From Spirosoma radiotolerans (GTDB taxonomy: Bacteria; Bacteroidota; Bacteroidia; Cytophagales; Spirosomataceae), in assembly GCF_000974425.1 (NCBI RefSeq), contig NZ_CP010429.1, positions 868,001 through 932,000 of the forward strand: a stretch of DNA of 64,000 bases, written 5' to 3'. This document shows, piece after piece, positions 24,356-33,600 of this stretch; the first letter of the stretch is position 1, and each line of letters opens with the position of its first letter. The notes below the pieces were generated by a model that saw only the letters and a program-made list of their open reading frames with translations, did not search any database and was not told where the DNA came from. The position numbers and the translations under genes are program-made.

Positions 24356-25420
24356 TTATTGCATCGGCTTCCCATTTCTGAACGTAGCCACGATTTTGTC
24401 CCCATCCGCGAAGTAATAGGTTCCCTTGCCATTGGGGATATTGTTCTGGAACCAGCCCGCATACTTATCTCCGTTTCGGTAATAGTACACCCCATAATCG
24501 GAGCGGAGGTTATCGCGGAAATTGCCTTTGTATTTTAACTTGCCGTCTGCGTAATATTCGACGCCTTCCCCGTGTTTATCGCCTTCCTCAAACTCGCCAA
24601 CGTAGCGTTCGCGGGTAGGGTAGACGAATGTGCCGGTTCCGTCTTCACAATCGCCCGATACGCAGCCGACTCTTGACGAACTACCAACGGGAGCCTTTGG
24701 GGCAATCACTGGCCGGGCGGCAACCGCAGGTGTATTCGTGGGTGTAATGGCTTTTGGTGCCATAGCCACCGGTGTTTTGATGGCTGTTCGGCTTTTTGGA
24801 TACATAGATTCCGCTTCCAGCCAGCCTTTCCGAATGGCCTCAACACGAGCCGGTTTTGCCGGGTGTGTGGATGTGGCATGTTCATCGCCCAGGGCGCGTA
24901 CGGCTACCGTTGCCTCGTCCAGTGAAGCGCCTAACTGGTGCAGCACAAAGCCCGAAAACTTATCGGCTTCAATTTCTTTTATCGGCTGGCCGCCCCGGCC
25001 GTCAATCGTGTGGCCCTGCAAATGGTGGCCAATTTCGTGCGCCATGATGCTTATCGCCGACCAGTCCGTTTCGGTTTCTTCTTCGATTTGCTGCATGAAA
25101 GCCCCATCGTAGACGATAAACCGCTGCCCTTTAAGAACAGTCGCAAAACAGTTGTCGGTGTTGGAGCACTCGATGACTTTGAAATTACGGATCAGGCCAA
25201 TGGGTTTCAGGATTCGATCCACTACTTTCTCGGCATGGCCGTTGGAGGCCGTTGTTGGGGAGCAGACTACCTGCGGGCCGATCTTGCCGCCTGTATAACT
25301 ACAAATGAAGGCACCCGACCCTAAGGGTAATGGCAGCGTATTGGTCTGGGCAATCAGGGGGCCAGCAAGGGCCGTACTCAACAAAAGGACAGGTAAAAAT
25401 AAAGCCGATCTCACAGGCAT
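24356..25420 (-). CDS. Secreted M48-like metalloprotease with C-terminal MORN repeats
   Basis: A 354-residue protein with a signal peptide (about residues 1-24). The protease part has HEIGHH (H128, E129, H132) and a downstream E151 in EIEADKFSGF, the zinc ligands of gluzincins such as M48. A Pro/Ala linker (about 210-248) leads to about four MORN-type repeats (261-354; e.g. YVGEFEEGDKHGEGVEYY). Cysteines at 253 and 258 precede them. MORN repeats often mediate membrane or protein binding, here presumably positioning the protease in the envelope. Substrate unknown. It is bounded by its own terminator. Confidence 0.8.
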   Translation of the reverse strand: MPVRSALFLPVLLLSTALAGPLIAQTNTLPLPLGSGAFICSYTGGKIGPQVVCSPTTASNGHAEKVVDRILKPIGLIRNFKVIECSNTDNCFATVLKGQRFIVYDGAFMQQIEEETETDWSAISIMAHEIGHHLQGHTIDGRGGQPIKEIEADKFSGFVLHQLGASLDEATVAVRALGDEHATSTHPAKPARVEAIRKGWLEAESMYPKSRTAIKTPVAMAPKAITPTNTPAVAARPVIAPKAPVGSSSRVGCVSGDCEDGTGTFVYPTRERYVGEFEEGDKHGEGVEYYADGKLKYKGNFRDNLRSDYGVYYYRNGDKYAGWFQNNIPNGKGTYYFADGDKIVATFRNGKPMQ

Positions 25421-25510
25421 AACCGGGTGGGTTAATCGTTCAACACGGCAGAATAACGACGAAAGCAGGCTGGCTATTTTAAGCCGTGAACAGGAAAGTT
25501 TTCCGGCTGG

Positions 25511-26551
25511 TTACTTAAACCGCTGTATGGCCACTTTTCCTTTGGCCCCCACGGCATAACAGGTGCCTTTGGCGCAGGCTACCGAATGAAAACCGTCCGT
25601 ATCGAGCCGTTGCCAGGTTTGCCCCTGATCGGCGGAGAGGCTTGTGCCAGATGGACCAACAGCAAGCAAGCGGTCGCCGGGAAGCAACGCAACGGCTTCT
25701 TTCAGGCCGGGCGGATCGGTTGGGGTGAGGAGTGTCCAGGTTTGCCCACCGTCGCGGGTGATGGCGCCATTGGGGCCGGGCTGCTGTTCCTGCTTATAAT
25801 TCCCGCCAACGACTACGCCAATTTTTTCGGTGAAGAAATGCATCCCAAACAAACCCGTGGCTTCGCCAGCAGGTAAAGGCGTGTTGCTGACGGCCCACGT
25901 GCGTCCCCGGTCTTTGGACCGAAACACGCGGCCAAATACCCCGCCACCCGACGCAATCCAGACGTTTCGCTTGCCTTGCACAACGATACTGGTGCCGCTG
26001 GCGGCAAAAGCAGCTTCGTTCGGCTCCATCACGGGAAGGCTGGCCGGGGGAATAGGTTGCCAGGTTTTGCCGCCATCGTCGGTTGTCAACATAAACCACC
26101 GGCGCCCAACAGACGGATCGGTTAGGGGGTCGCTGAAAATAATACCGTGTTGATCGTCCCAGAAATCAATTCCGTCAAAGAACACGCCCGTTTGTTGGGT
26201 TTGATAGAGAAGCGTCCAGTGCTGACCGCCATCCGTTGTTTTGTAAAGCCGGGCCTGACCTTTTTCGGCCGGGCCAGCGCTCATCAGGTAAGCGGTTTGG
26301 GCATCAATTGCCTGCACATCACGGAAATCGCAGCCTTGAGCATCAGGAACAGTGCCTGTTTGCCAGGTTTTTCCGCCATCAGCCGTATGAAGAAAGGTGC
26401 CTTTGGTACCGCCAATCCAGGCGACATCGGCTCCAGATACACTAACCGCCCGGAAACTGGCGTCGGTCCCAACGGATTGAGGTTGCCACTGAGACAAAGC
26501 GGGGACACTGAGCGACAGTGTCCCTATGAGGAGACAAAGGAGTTGTTTCAT
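25511..26551 (-). CDS. Secreted Asp-box (YCF48/BNR-like) beta-propeller
   Basis: A 346-residue secreted protein, signal peptide about residues 1-20. It carries at least six Asp-box repeats of the type DGGKTWQ (e.g. TADGGKTWQT, TTDGGQHWTL, TRDGGQTWTL, SADQGQTWQR), which build a beta-propeller of the YCF48/sialidase-like kind. No sialidase catalytic residues are recognised. Related proteins help assemble photosystems in phototrophs, but in Bacteroidota the role is unknown. It follows the anti-sigma-like gene by 69 nt on the same strand and could be co-transcribed. Confidence 0.8.
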   Translation of the reverse strand: MKQLLCLLIGTLSLSVPALSQWQPQSVGTDASFRAVSVSGADVAWIGGTKGTFLHTADGGKTWQTGTVPDAQGCDFRDVQAIDAQTAYLMSAGPAEKGQARLYKTTDGGQHWTLLYQTQQTGVFFDGIDFWDDQHGIIFSDPLTDPSVGRRWFMLTTDDGGKTWQPIPPASLPVMEPNEAAFAASGTSIVVQGKRNVWIASGGGVFGRVFRSKDRGRTWAVSNTPLPAGEATGLFGMHFFTEKIGVVVGGNYKQEQQPGPNGAITRDGGQTWTLLTPTDPPGLKEAVALLPGDRLLAVGPSGTSLSADQGQTWQRLDTDGFHSVACAKGTCYAVGAKGKVAIQRFK

Positions 26552-26620
26552 GAACGATCAATTGACTGCAAAGTGGCAAATTTTGCCGGAAAAGCCAGTC
26601 CATTGATCAATTATATGGCT

Positions 26621-27136
26621 TTATGGTTTCAGGCCACCCGGCTGGGGGGCTGGTGCTGTTTGCTGCGTGGCAGCCTTCAGGCGAATAATTTCCTCGGCCT
26701 GGCTACTGGCTTTAAAGTAATAATACAGGCCCAGTATTAGGAATATTTTCGACAGAATGAAAACGGCAATGAACGCAGGACGCCAGTATTTATGAACGCG
26801 AATATGCGTATCGTCGACCTCGACGTTTACATATGACTGCTCATTCGGACGGAATTCGGTCGATTTTTGATGGGTTTGCGTATGGGGAGCCTCTTCCCAC
26901 TTTTTAATTTCTGTTTCGCTGATGCGTAGCGCAACGGCCTCCCGGATGCTGGGCGGAGGGGGCACCGCATGACGAAGGAAGAATTCTTCCATATCCGCTT
27001 CGAGTTCGTTCAGCTCGGCCAGCACGTCTGCATCCGTAGCCAGAAGTTGCTCAACTTCTTCCTTCTCTTTCTCTGTCGTTAAGTCTAACAGATACGCTTC
27101 CAGAATACCGTCTTTTAAATAGTTGTAGGTCTTCAA
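26621..27136 (-). CDS. Anti-sigma-factor-like membrane protein
   Basis: A 171-residue protein with a cytoplasmic N-terminal helical domain (ILEAYLLDLTTEKEKEEVEQ in two parts: ILEAYLLDL, TEKEKEEVEQLL), which is the RskA/RsgI-style zinc-free anti-sigma opening. One membrane helix lies at about residues 119-141 (FIAVFILSKIFLILGLYYYF), then a short coiled, Pro-rich tail outside. The gene begins 13 nt after a sigma-like gene, the usual order of sigma/anti-sigma pairs. It probably tethers and inhibits that protein at the membrane; release mechanism unknown. Confidence 0.7.
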   Translation of the reverse strand: MKTYNYLKDGILEAYLLDLTTEKEKEEVEQLLATDADVLAELNELEADMEEFFLRHAVPPPPSIREAVALRISETEIKKWEEAPHTQTHQKSTEFRPNEQSYVNVEVDDTHIRVHKYWRPAFIAVFILSKIFLILGLYYYFKASSQAEEIIRLKAATQQTAPAPQPGGLKP

Positions 27137-27149
27137 GGTGGTTGTGCTA

Positions 27150-27605
27150 TTAAGACGAGCGGAGATGTTTGAAATATGTGTAAATAGACTTTAAGACATT
27201 CGTTCGAGACAACTGCAGCTTTTCGGCGATGGCTTCAAGTGAATATCCCTGGCAAAACGATAAATCGAAAACGATGTTTTCTACGTTATCGTTCGTATCA
27301 AAATGACCGTTTACATCGGAATCTGACAAAGTTAATGAAGAAACGGGAGCAACACATTTAGCGGCAAGTGCTTTTGCTCTGGCCAGACGAATGATCTCAC
27401 CTGCCGTATGGGTCGGAATTTCAGCACAGGCCAGTAACTGGGGCGATGAAAACAAGTCGATTAATACCGCCTGCGCACGTTCGGGTTCTGGAATAATCCG
27501 TAAAATGACACCGTACGCCATTGAGCCGTACCGATCATACAACGTTAACTGGTCTGCATGTCTTATAACTTCCTGAGAAGTTTGTCTCTTTTCTGCCTGT
27601 TTCAT
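27150..27605 (-). CDS. Degenerate sigma-70-family-like protein
   Basis: A 151-residue protein. The N-terminal LTLYDRYGSMAYGVILRII corresponds to the region-2 helix of ECF sigma factors, and the C-terminal FCQGYSLEAIAEKLQLSRTNVLKSI resembles region 4 with its helix-turn-helix. The region-2 core between them is shortened and lacks a clear -10 recognition helix, so it may be a non-canonical sigma or a regulator derived from one. It is immediately followed by an anti-sigma-like gene. The 254-bp upstream region is AT-rich and shows no confident promoter. Confidence 0.6.
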   Translation of the reverse strand: MKQAEKRQTSQEVIRHADQLTLYDRYGSMAYGVILRIIPEPERAQAVLIDLFSSPQLLACAEIPTHTAGEIIRLARAKALAAKCVAPVSSLTLSDSDVNGHFDTNDNVENIVFDLSFCQGYSLEAIAEKLQLSRTNVLKSIYTYFKHLRSS

Positions 27606-27859
27606 TCCACTCCCACCCTAAAATTAACACAATAGGACGACTAATTAGTATCGATAGTCATCTTTGCTAAGATTATACCTTTAAGTTTATATATGGGTCA
27701 ATACGTTAATAAACGAATGTTATATGACGGAAAATTTATTTAAACATCTGGAATTTTGTGTTGAAATCAAAAGAAACGTTAACATATATTAATAAATCGG
27801 CCTATTTAGCCTCCTATAAGGCATACATATTAATAGACTATAAATAAGATTGGATAAGG

Positions 27860-28660
27860 TCACTGACTGTATTGAGACCGAATACTTTGGGTGAGTAACT
27901 GATAAATTTCGGCTAGTTTTGGCTGATTGCTCAGGTAGGTCAAATGAGTCTCGATGGTTGTCAGATCACCCCGGCGGGCCGGACCCGTCTGCACAGCAGT
28001 GGGGTTTGGAGCCGCCAGCCCTTTCCGAAAGGTTTCGGCAATAATAGGTCGCAGCAAGTCGAATTCCAGTCCATCCCGAACCGTCAGATCATGCGCAATG
28101 GTAAGCAGGTGGTTGGTGAAATTACAGGCAAAAACAGCGGCAACGTGTAAGGTACGACGTTCTTCGGAGGTGATAATGTAAACGGTATCGCTCATTGCTT
28201 GTCCCAGTTGAACCAAGGTATCTTCGGTTGTGCTGTCAGTGGCTTCGATACAAAGCGGAATCTCATCGAAGAGCATGAACGACTGCCCTTTGGTAAAGGT
28301 CTGAAGCGGATAAAAAACGCCCGTTCGAACGGGGACATCGCTGTAAATAGCCATCCAGTTTTCCAGCGACTCCAGCGAGCGCGCACCTGACGTGTGCACA
28401 ACGAGGGCGTTTTCAGGTAACACCAACTGGGAGCAAACGCTTTCGAGGGCATCGTCGGGGATGGCCAGCACGAACAGCTGCGACGGACTATCGGCGAAAT
28501 TCAGTTCGGAGTGGGTATGAGCATCGTAAAGATTGCTGACCAGTTGCCGGGCGTGCTTGAGCTGGTGACTATATACCTCGTTGATATGATGGCCAGCATT
28601 TTCGAGCGCTGGAGCAAGGTGCCAGGCCAGATTGCCAGCGCCAATAAACGAAATTTCCAT
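27860..28660 (-). CDS. Rossmann-DUF2520 protein (NADP-binding)
   Basis: A 266-residue protein with two parts: an N-terminal Rossmann fold (ISFIGAGNLAWHLAPALENAG) and a C-terminal all-helical DUF2520 domain (SEERRTLHVAAVFACNFTNH; PARRGD). The layout is that of ketopantoate-reductase-like and F420-dependent reductase-like enzymes. Its substrate is not known. The ATG at 28660 is preferred over a TTG two codons upstream. It is divergent from the glycosyltransferase gene across a 214-bp gap that carries a perfect palindrome. Confidence 0.82.
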   Translation of the reverse strand: MEISFIGAGNLAWHLAPALENAGHHINEVYSHQLKHARQLVSNLYDAHTHSELNFADSPSQLFVLAIPDDALESVCSQLVLPENALVVHTSGARSLESLENWMAIYSDVPVRTGVFYPLQTFTKGQSFMLFDEIPLCIEATDSTTEDTLVQLGQAMSDTVYIITSEERRTLHVAAVFACNFTNHLLTIAHDLTVRDGLEFDLLRPIIAETFRKGLAAPNPTAVQTGPARRGDLTTIETHLTYLSNQPKLAEIYQLLTQSIRSQYSQ

Positions 28661-28754
28661 GCTCAAGTATAGACTATTTTACTTGAATCAAAGGTGTCTT
28701 TGTGGTATTGTCTATCCAAAGCAATTTGTCTACCAGGCTTTTTACCGATAGTAT

Positions 28755-28768
28755 TACCTAATTAGGTA
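28755..28768. promoter_or_regulatory. Perfect 14-bp palindrome in a divergent promoter region
   Basis: TACCTAATTAGGTA is fully self-complementary and sits about midway between the divergent DUF2520 and glycosyltransferase starts. It looks like a dimeric regulator site, with some likeness to DtxR/MntR-type boxes. No promoter boxes are confidently placed here. Confidence 0.35.
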
Positions 28769-28874
28769 CGTCATTTGTCAACCATTTGGCTAGTCAGCCA
28801 GTTACTTATTTTAATTAATCCTACTTAGCTATTAGATTAAGAAGCATAAATAGACAAGTCTCGCCTTCATCCCT

Positions 28875-30365
28875 ATGGAAATTCTGGTCCTGATCGTATA
28901 CGCAATGGCTTTACTTCTGCTATTCGTATATAACTGTGGTCAACTAAGTCTGATAGTCAAATATTTACGTTCGGAGAAACAGCGTCAGACACTCGCTCAG
29001 TCAGCTACACCCCTTTCGCCAGACCAATTACCTGTAGTAACGATTCAGTTGCCGGTTTATAATGAACTGTATGTCGTGGAGCGACTTATCGATGCCGTCG
29101 TGCAGTTACACTATCCGAAGGATAAGCTCGACATACAATTGCTGGACGATTCGACCGATGAGACCGTCGCCATTATTGCCCGGAAAATAGCGGACTACAA
29201 ACGGCAGGGCTTTGCCATCGAACACATTCGTCGACCCGAACGCAACGGCTTCAAAGCCGGGGCGCTGGCCTATGGCTTGACGATTGCCAAAGGGGAACTG
29301 CTCGCTATTTTCGACGCCGACTTTGTGCCCGATCCGGAGTTTCTATTGAAGACCGTTCCGCACTTCGCTGACCCGAAGGTAGCGATTGTGCAAACGCGTT
29401 GGGAACACTTAAATGAAGACTTCTCGCTGATAACTCAATTGCAGGCCTTTGGCCTCAACGCGCACTTTACGGTCGAGCAGAGTGGCCGGTATGCGGCCGG
29501 ACTATTGGCCAATTTTAACGGAACGGGGGGCGTCTGGCGAAAAGCGGCCATCGTTGACGCGGGTGGCTGGCAAAGTGATACCCTCACCGAAGACCTAGAC
29601 TTAAGCTACCGGGCTCAGTTGCGGGGCTGGAAGTTTGTTTACCGGGAAGACGTTGGTTCCCCCGCCGAATTACCCGTAGCCATGAACGCGCTTAAGTCGC
29701 AGCAATATCGCTGGATGAAAGGGGCGGCCGAATGCGCCCGTAAGCTTTTTGTGAACGTCCTCAAATCGCCGGATGTATCCTTCTCGATGAAACTACACGC
29801 GTTCTTTCATTTGTTCAGTAGCGCTACCTTTATTCTGGTGCTGTTGCTGGGCGTAATGAGTGTACCCCTGATTTATATCCGCAGCCAGCATCCCGAGTGG
29901 GAGTGGGTGTTTGTGGTCATCAACTTATTTCAGTTTAATTTATTAATTCTCATCACGTTTTACGGAATTCCCGTCTGGTTTTTAAAGGGAGCGAATAAAA
30001 GTAGACTGGCCTGGTACTTTCCGATGTATTCGTCGCTCATGATGGGCTTGTCGCTGCATAATACGATTGCCGTTATTGAAGGGTACATGGGCCGAAAAAC
30101 GCCTTTTGTGCGGACGCCAAAATTTAATGTCAAAACAGCGACCGATAGTTGGGCGGCTAACAAATACATCAGTCGCCGGATTAGCTGGCTAACGGTGGTG
30201 GAAGGCTTGTTGGCCTTATATTTTTTAGGTGGATTGGCGCTGGCTATTTATATCCACGACTACCGCATGTTTTTTCTTCACATCATGCTCATGGTTGGCT
30301 TTGGTATGGTCACCATCTATTCACTGATTCAGGCTGTAAATCGTTCGGCATCAGTGCCCGTTTAA
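28875..30365 (+). CDS. Membrane GT2 glycosyltransferase (cellulose synthase/CslA-like)
   Basis: A 496-residue processive-type glycosyltransferase. An N-terminal membrane helix is followed by a GT-A domain with the D,D,D,QxxRW series: LDDST, the metal-binding DAD at 147-149, TED at 238-240 (catalytic base D240), and QQYRW at 276-280. Several C-terminal membrane helices follow. It resembles beta-mannan or glucan synthases of the CslA group and probably makes an extracellular beta-linked polysaccharide at the inner membrane. No partner biosynthesis genes flank it. Confidence 0.88.
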   Translation: MEILVLIVYAMALLLLFVYNCGQLSLIVKYLRSEKQRQTLAQSATPLSPDQLPVVTIQLPVYNELYVVERLIDAVVQLHYPKDKLDIQLLDDSTDETVAIIARKIADYKRQGFAIEHIRRPERNGFKAGALAYGLTIAKGELLAIFDADFVPDPEFLLKTVPHFADPKVAIVQTRWEHLNEDFSLITQLQAFGLNAHFTVEQSGRYAAGLLANFNGTGGVWRKAAIVDAGGWQSDTLTEDLDLSYRAQLRGWKFVYREDVGSPAELPVAMNALKSQQYRWMKGAAECARKLFVNVLKSPDVSFSMKLHAFFHLFSSATFILVLLLGVMSVPLIYIRSQHPEWEWVFVVINLFQFNLLILITFYGIPVWFLKGANKSRLAWYFPMYSSLMMGLSLHNTIAVIEGYMGRKTPFVRTPKFNVKTATDSWAANKYISRRISWLTVVEGLLALYFLGGLALAIYIHDYRMFFLHIMLMVGFGMVTIYSLIQAVNRSASVPV

Positions 30366-30517
30366 GCCATCTTCGGCATAGGGAGCTCATTCAGATTAAG
30401 TAAGGGTAACGAATTATTGGCAGATTCTGGCTTGGTAATTGTAGGGGTTCTGGCATAAACAGGCGCATCATCGGGACTGAAAATTCTGAAACGATGCGTT
30501 GCCGGTTCGTATGGCAT
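30362..30517 (-). CDS. Possible 51-residue protein
   Basis: An open frame from ATG at 30517 to TAA at 30364-30362, overlapping the convergent glycosyltransferase stop by 4 nt. The product is hydrophilic and proline-rich (e.g. FRIFSPDDAPVYARTPTITK, LNLNELPMPKM) with no cysteine or membrane helix. I do not recognise it. Its composition looks protein-like, but no promoter or ribosome site supports it, so it may be chance. Confidence 0.3.
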   Translation of the reverse strand: MPYEPATHRFRIFSPDDAPVYARTPTITKPESANNSLPLLNLNELPMPKMA

Positions 30518-30529
30518 CCGCTTAATTCC

Positions 30530-30537
30530 TACTTTTG
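30530..30537 (+). promoter_or_regulatory. Probable -7 box of sprA
   Basis: TACTTTTG matches TAnnTTTG, with TTCG 20 nt upstream (30506-30509) as a weak -33. It lies 143 nt before the preferred sprA start. Confidence 0.4.
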
Positions 30538-30672
30538 TTTATTGTTTATGCTGAATCTTAACAAAACGGCTAGCTAAAAAATCTTTCTAGCAACAGACGA
30601 TTGCCCCGTTTCTGGCCGTTTGATAGAAGAACGTGCCATTCGCTACTAATTCTGAACCTTATAGTGTCTTCA

Positions 30673-33600
30673 ATGGTGAACCCCTACTTTGTTCACAGTT
30701 CTGTCGTTAGCCACCTCGTTCCTACTGTTAGCCGACTCCTGTTTATACCAAACGGATGGTTGATGCTGGGATGCTGGCTGCTTATTGGGCTGGGCGTAAG
30801 TGTAGGGCAGGGCCAACCCGCTCCGACACCCGCCCGACGTGGTGCTGCTGCCCGACGACAGCAGGCTGTGACCGATTCGGCTCGTGCCGACGCGCGTCGC
30901 CGGGCAATCATGCGGGCCGATTCGGCGAAGCAAGCCATCCAGGATCGTAATGACAGCATTCGTGCCTTGCGAAGTGCCAACCGACGGCCAACGGTTAACT
31001 GGCCTGACCGACGCGCCACGCGTTTTTCGGAACGATCATCCAAATCACCCTTTATTCTTCGCGATCCGAAAGGTGTATCGACCGATTTTCGGCTCGGTCC
31101 AGATGGGGGCATTGCCGTAACGGAGCGCGTTCGTACGGGGGTGTCGTTGTCGGGAGCACCCATGAGCAACACGGCCACCTCTGCCGCGCCTGTATCGGGC
31201 ACGAACGGCGCAGGCATAACGGCTACCAGCCCACCCGTTTCCATTCTGCCACCCTCGCAGTTTGGCCTACCATACCGACCCGCCGAAACGATTCCCTTTT
31301 CGACCTACAACCAGCTGCAAAACCAGCGCGTCGAACAGAATATCTGGCGAGAGTATAGCGCCAAGCGTGATGGGCAGAGTGCCCTGAGTGGGCGGGGACT
31401 GTCTCCTAAACTCGAATTGCCGCCTGTTATTGACCGGCTTTTTGGAGGTAGTCAGGTTGATTTTAAACCCAATGGTTTCGTAACGCTTGACTTTGGGTAT
31501 CTCTATCAATTTATTGACAATCCGGTGCTTCCCGTGCGGCAACGTCGTAATGGCAACTTTCTGTTCAACGAGCAGATCAATATCAACTTCAATGGTAAGA
31601 TTGGCGAAAAGCTGGGCGTACTGGCTAATTTCGATACAAAGGCTAGCTTTAACTTTGAGAATGCGCTCAAGCTCAATTACAAACCGGGCGGTGGGTTGCC
31701 CGCTTTTGGCACGGGTCAGGGCTTGCCGGGTATGCCTAATCTGCCAAGTGTCCCTAATTTGCCAGGTACACCGAATTTGCCAGGTATGCCGGGCATGAAT
31801 GGTTCGACGCCCACGTTTACTCCTCAGAACGAGAGTATCCTGCAAGGGCTCGAAGTAGGTAACATCAACTGGGCCGTCAACAGCCAGTTGATTCCGGGTG
31901 TACAAAACCTGTTTGGCATAAAAACCCAGTTGCGGTTTGGTAAACTGAACGCCACGCTGGTTGCCTCCCAGCAGCGGTCGCGCAAGAACGAGATTGTACT
32001 GCGGGGTGGCACCTCCAACCGACCATATGAAATCCGGGCCGATCAATACGACGAAAACCGGCATTTCTTCCTGTCGCAGTTTTTCCGGGCCAACTACGAA
32101 GCCTCGCTGAAAACGCTGCCGCAGGTAACATCGGGGGTGAACGTGACCCGCGTGGAAGTGTATGTAACGAACCGGACCAACACGACCGAGTCACTCCGCA
32201 ATATTGTTGGTTTCCAGGATTTAGGAGAAGGAAATCCTTACAGTCAGACGAATCCGAACCTGCCGCCATTTTCCCGGAATAACCGAACCCCATCGGATAA
32301 TGCAGCCAATAGTCTGTACAATAGATTGACCGCTGATGCCGCCAATCCACTCCGGCAGGTGGATCAGACAAATGACATACTCACCAGCCGGTATCAGCTG
32401 GCCAAAGGTACCGATTATGACCTGCTTCGGGGCGCTAAACGCCTGACCGATCGGGAGTATAAACTCCAGCCCGAACTGGGTTATATCTCGCTGGTAACGC
32501 CCCTGCGAAACGATGAAATTCTGGCGGTCGCCTATGAATATACTTACCAGGGCCGACGCTATAAAGTAGGTGAGTTAACAGAGGATTATCAGGCCCGGCA
32601 GCCAAATGAGGTGCTGGTGTTGAAGCTGCTGAAGTCGGCAACCCTGCGCAACAACCTGCAATTGCCGATGTGGAATTTGATGATGAAAAACATCTATTCC
32701 CTTCCTACGGCGCAAATTACCCGGCAAGGATTTCAGTTGCGGATCATCTACAAAGATGACGTAACGGGTATCGACAACCCCAATCTGCAGGAAGGAGCCA
32801 TCCAGAATATACCGTTGGTACAGGTGTTCGGTATGGACCGACTCAACCAGCAACTGGACGCCCAACCCGATGGTAACTTCGACTATGTGGAGAACATTAC
32901 CATCGATAGTCGGTATGGGAAGATCATTTTTCCGACCTTGGAACCCTTTGGCGCCTACCTGGCCACTAAACTTGGGAACGACCCATCATTGCGGGCCAAG
33001 TACGTTTTTGATCAGCTTTACCGCACCACGCAGACAGATGCCCAGCAGATTTCCGAGAAAAACAAGTTTTTCCTGAAAGGGTCCTTTCAGTCGGGCAATG
33101 GAGCTGAGGTACAGCTCCCATTCGGTGTTAATGAGCAGTCGATCACCGTTACGGCGGGTGGCGTGCCGCTGATGGCTGGCCAGGATTATGTTTTTGAAGC
33201 ACAAACAGGCCGGTTGCGAATTATTAACGAGAGCGTTACCAACTCTGGCCGGGAGATTCGTATAGGCTACGAACAGCCGGATTTGTTTCAGAACCAGATC
33301 AGAACGCTGATCGGTACGCGTCTGGATTATGCTATTAACCGGGATATAAGCATTGGCCTGACGGCTATGCACATGAAAGAAACGCCCGCTGGTTTCCTGA
33401 CGCGCGTGGCGTTGGGGAACGAGCCGGTCAACAATACCATTCTTGGCCTGAATACCACCATCCGAAAGGATTCGCCGGGGTTGACGCGTTTGCTGGATGC
33501 GTTGCCGGGTGTACAGACCAAAGAGCTGTCGACGATCCAGCTAACGGCCGAAGTTGCCCAGCTATTTCCCGGCACCAACCAAAAGGCACGGAACGAAAGC

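Noticed and set aside
31487..31798. Plus-strand frame with repeated CQVSLICQV/HRICQV pattern in sprA
   Set aside because: It is the frame-shifted reading of the PNLPG repeat in SprA, not a separate gene.
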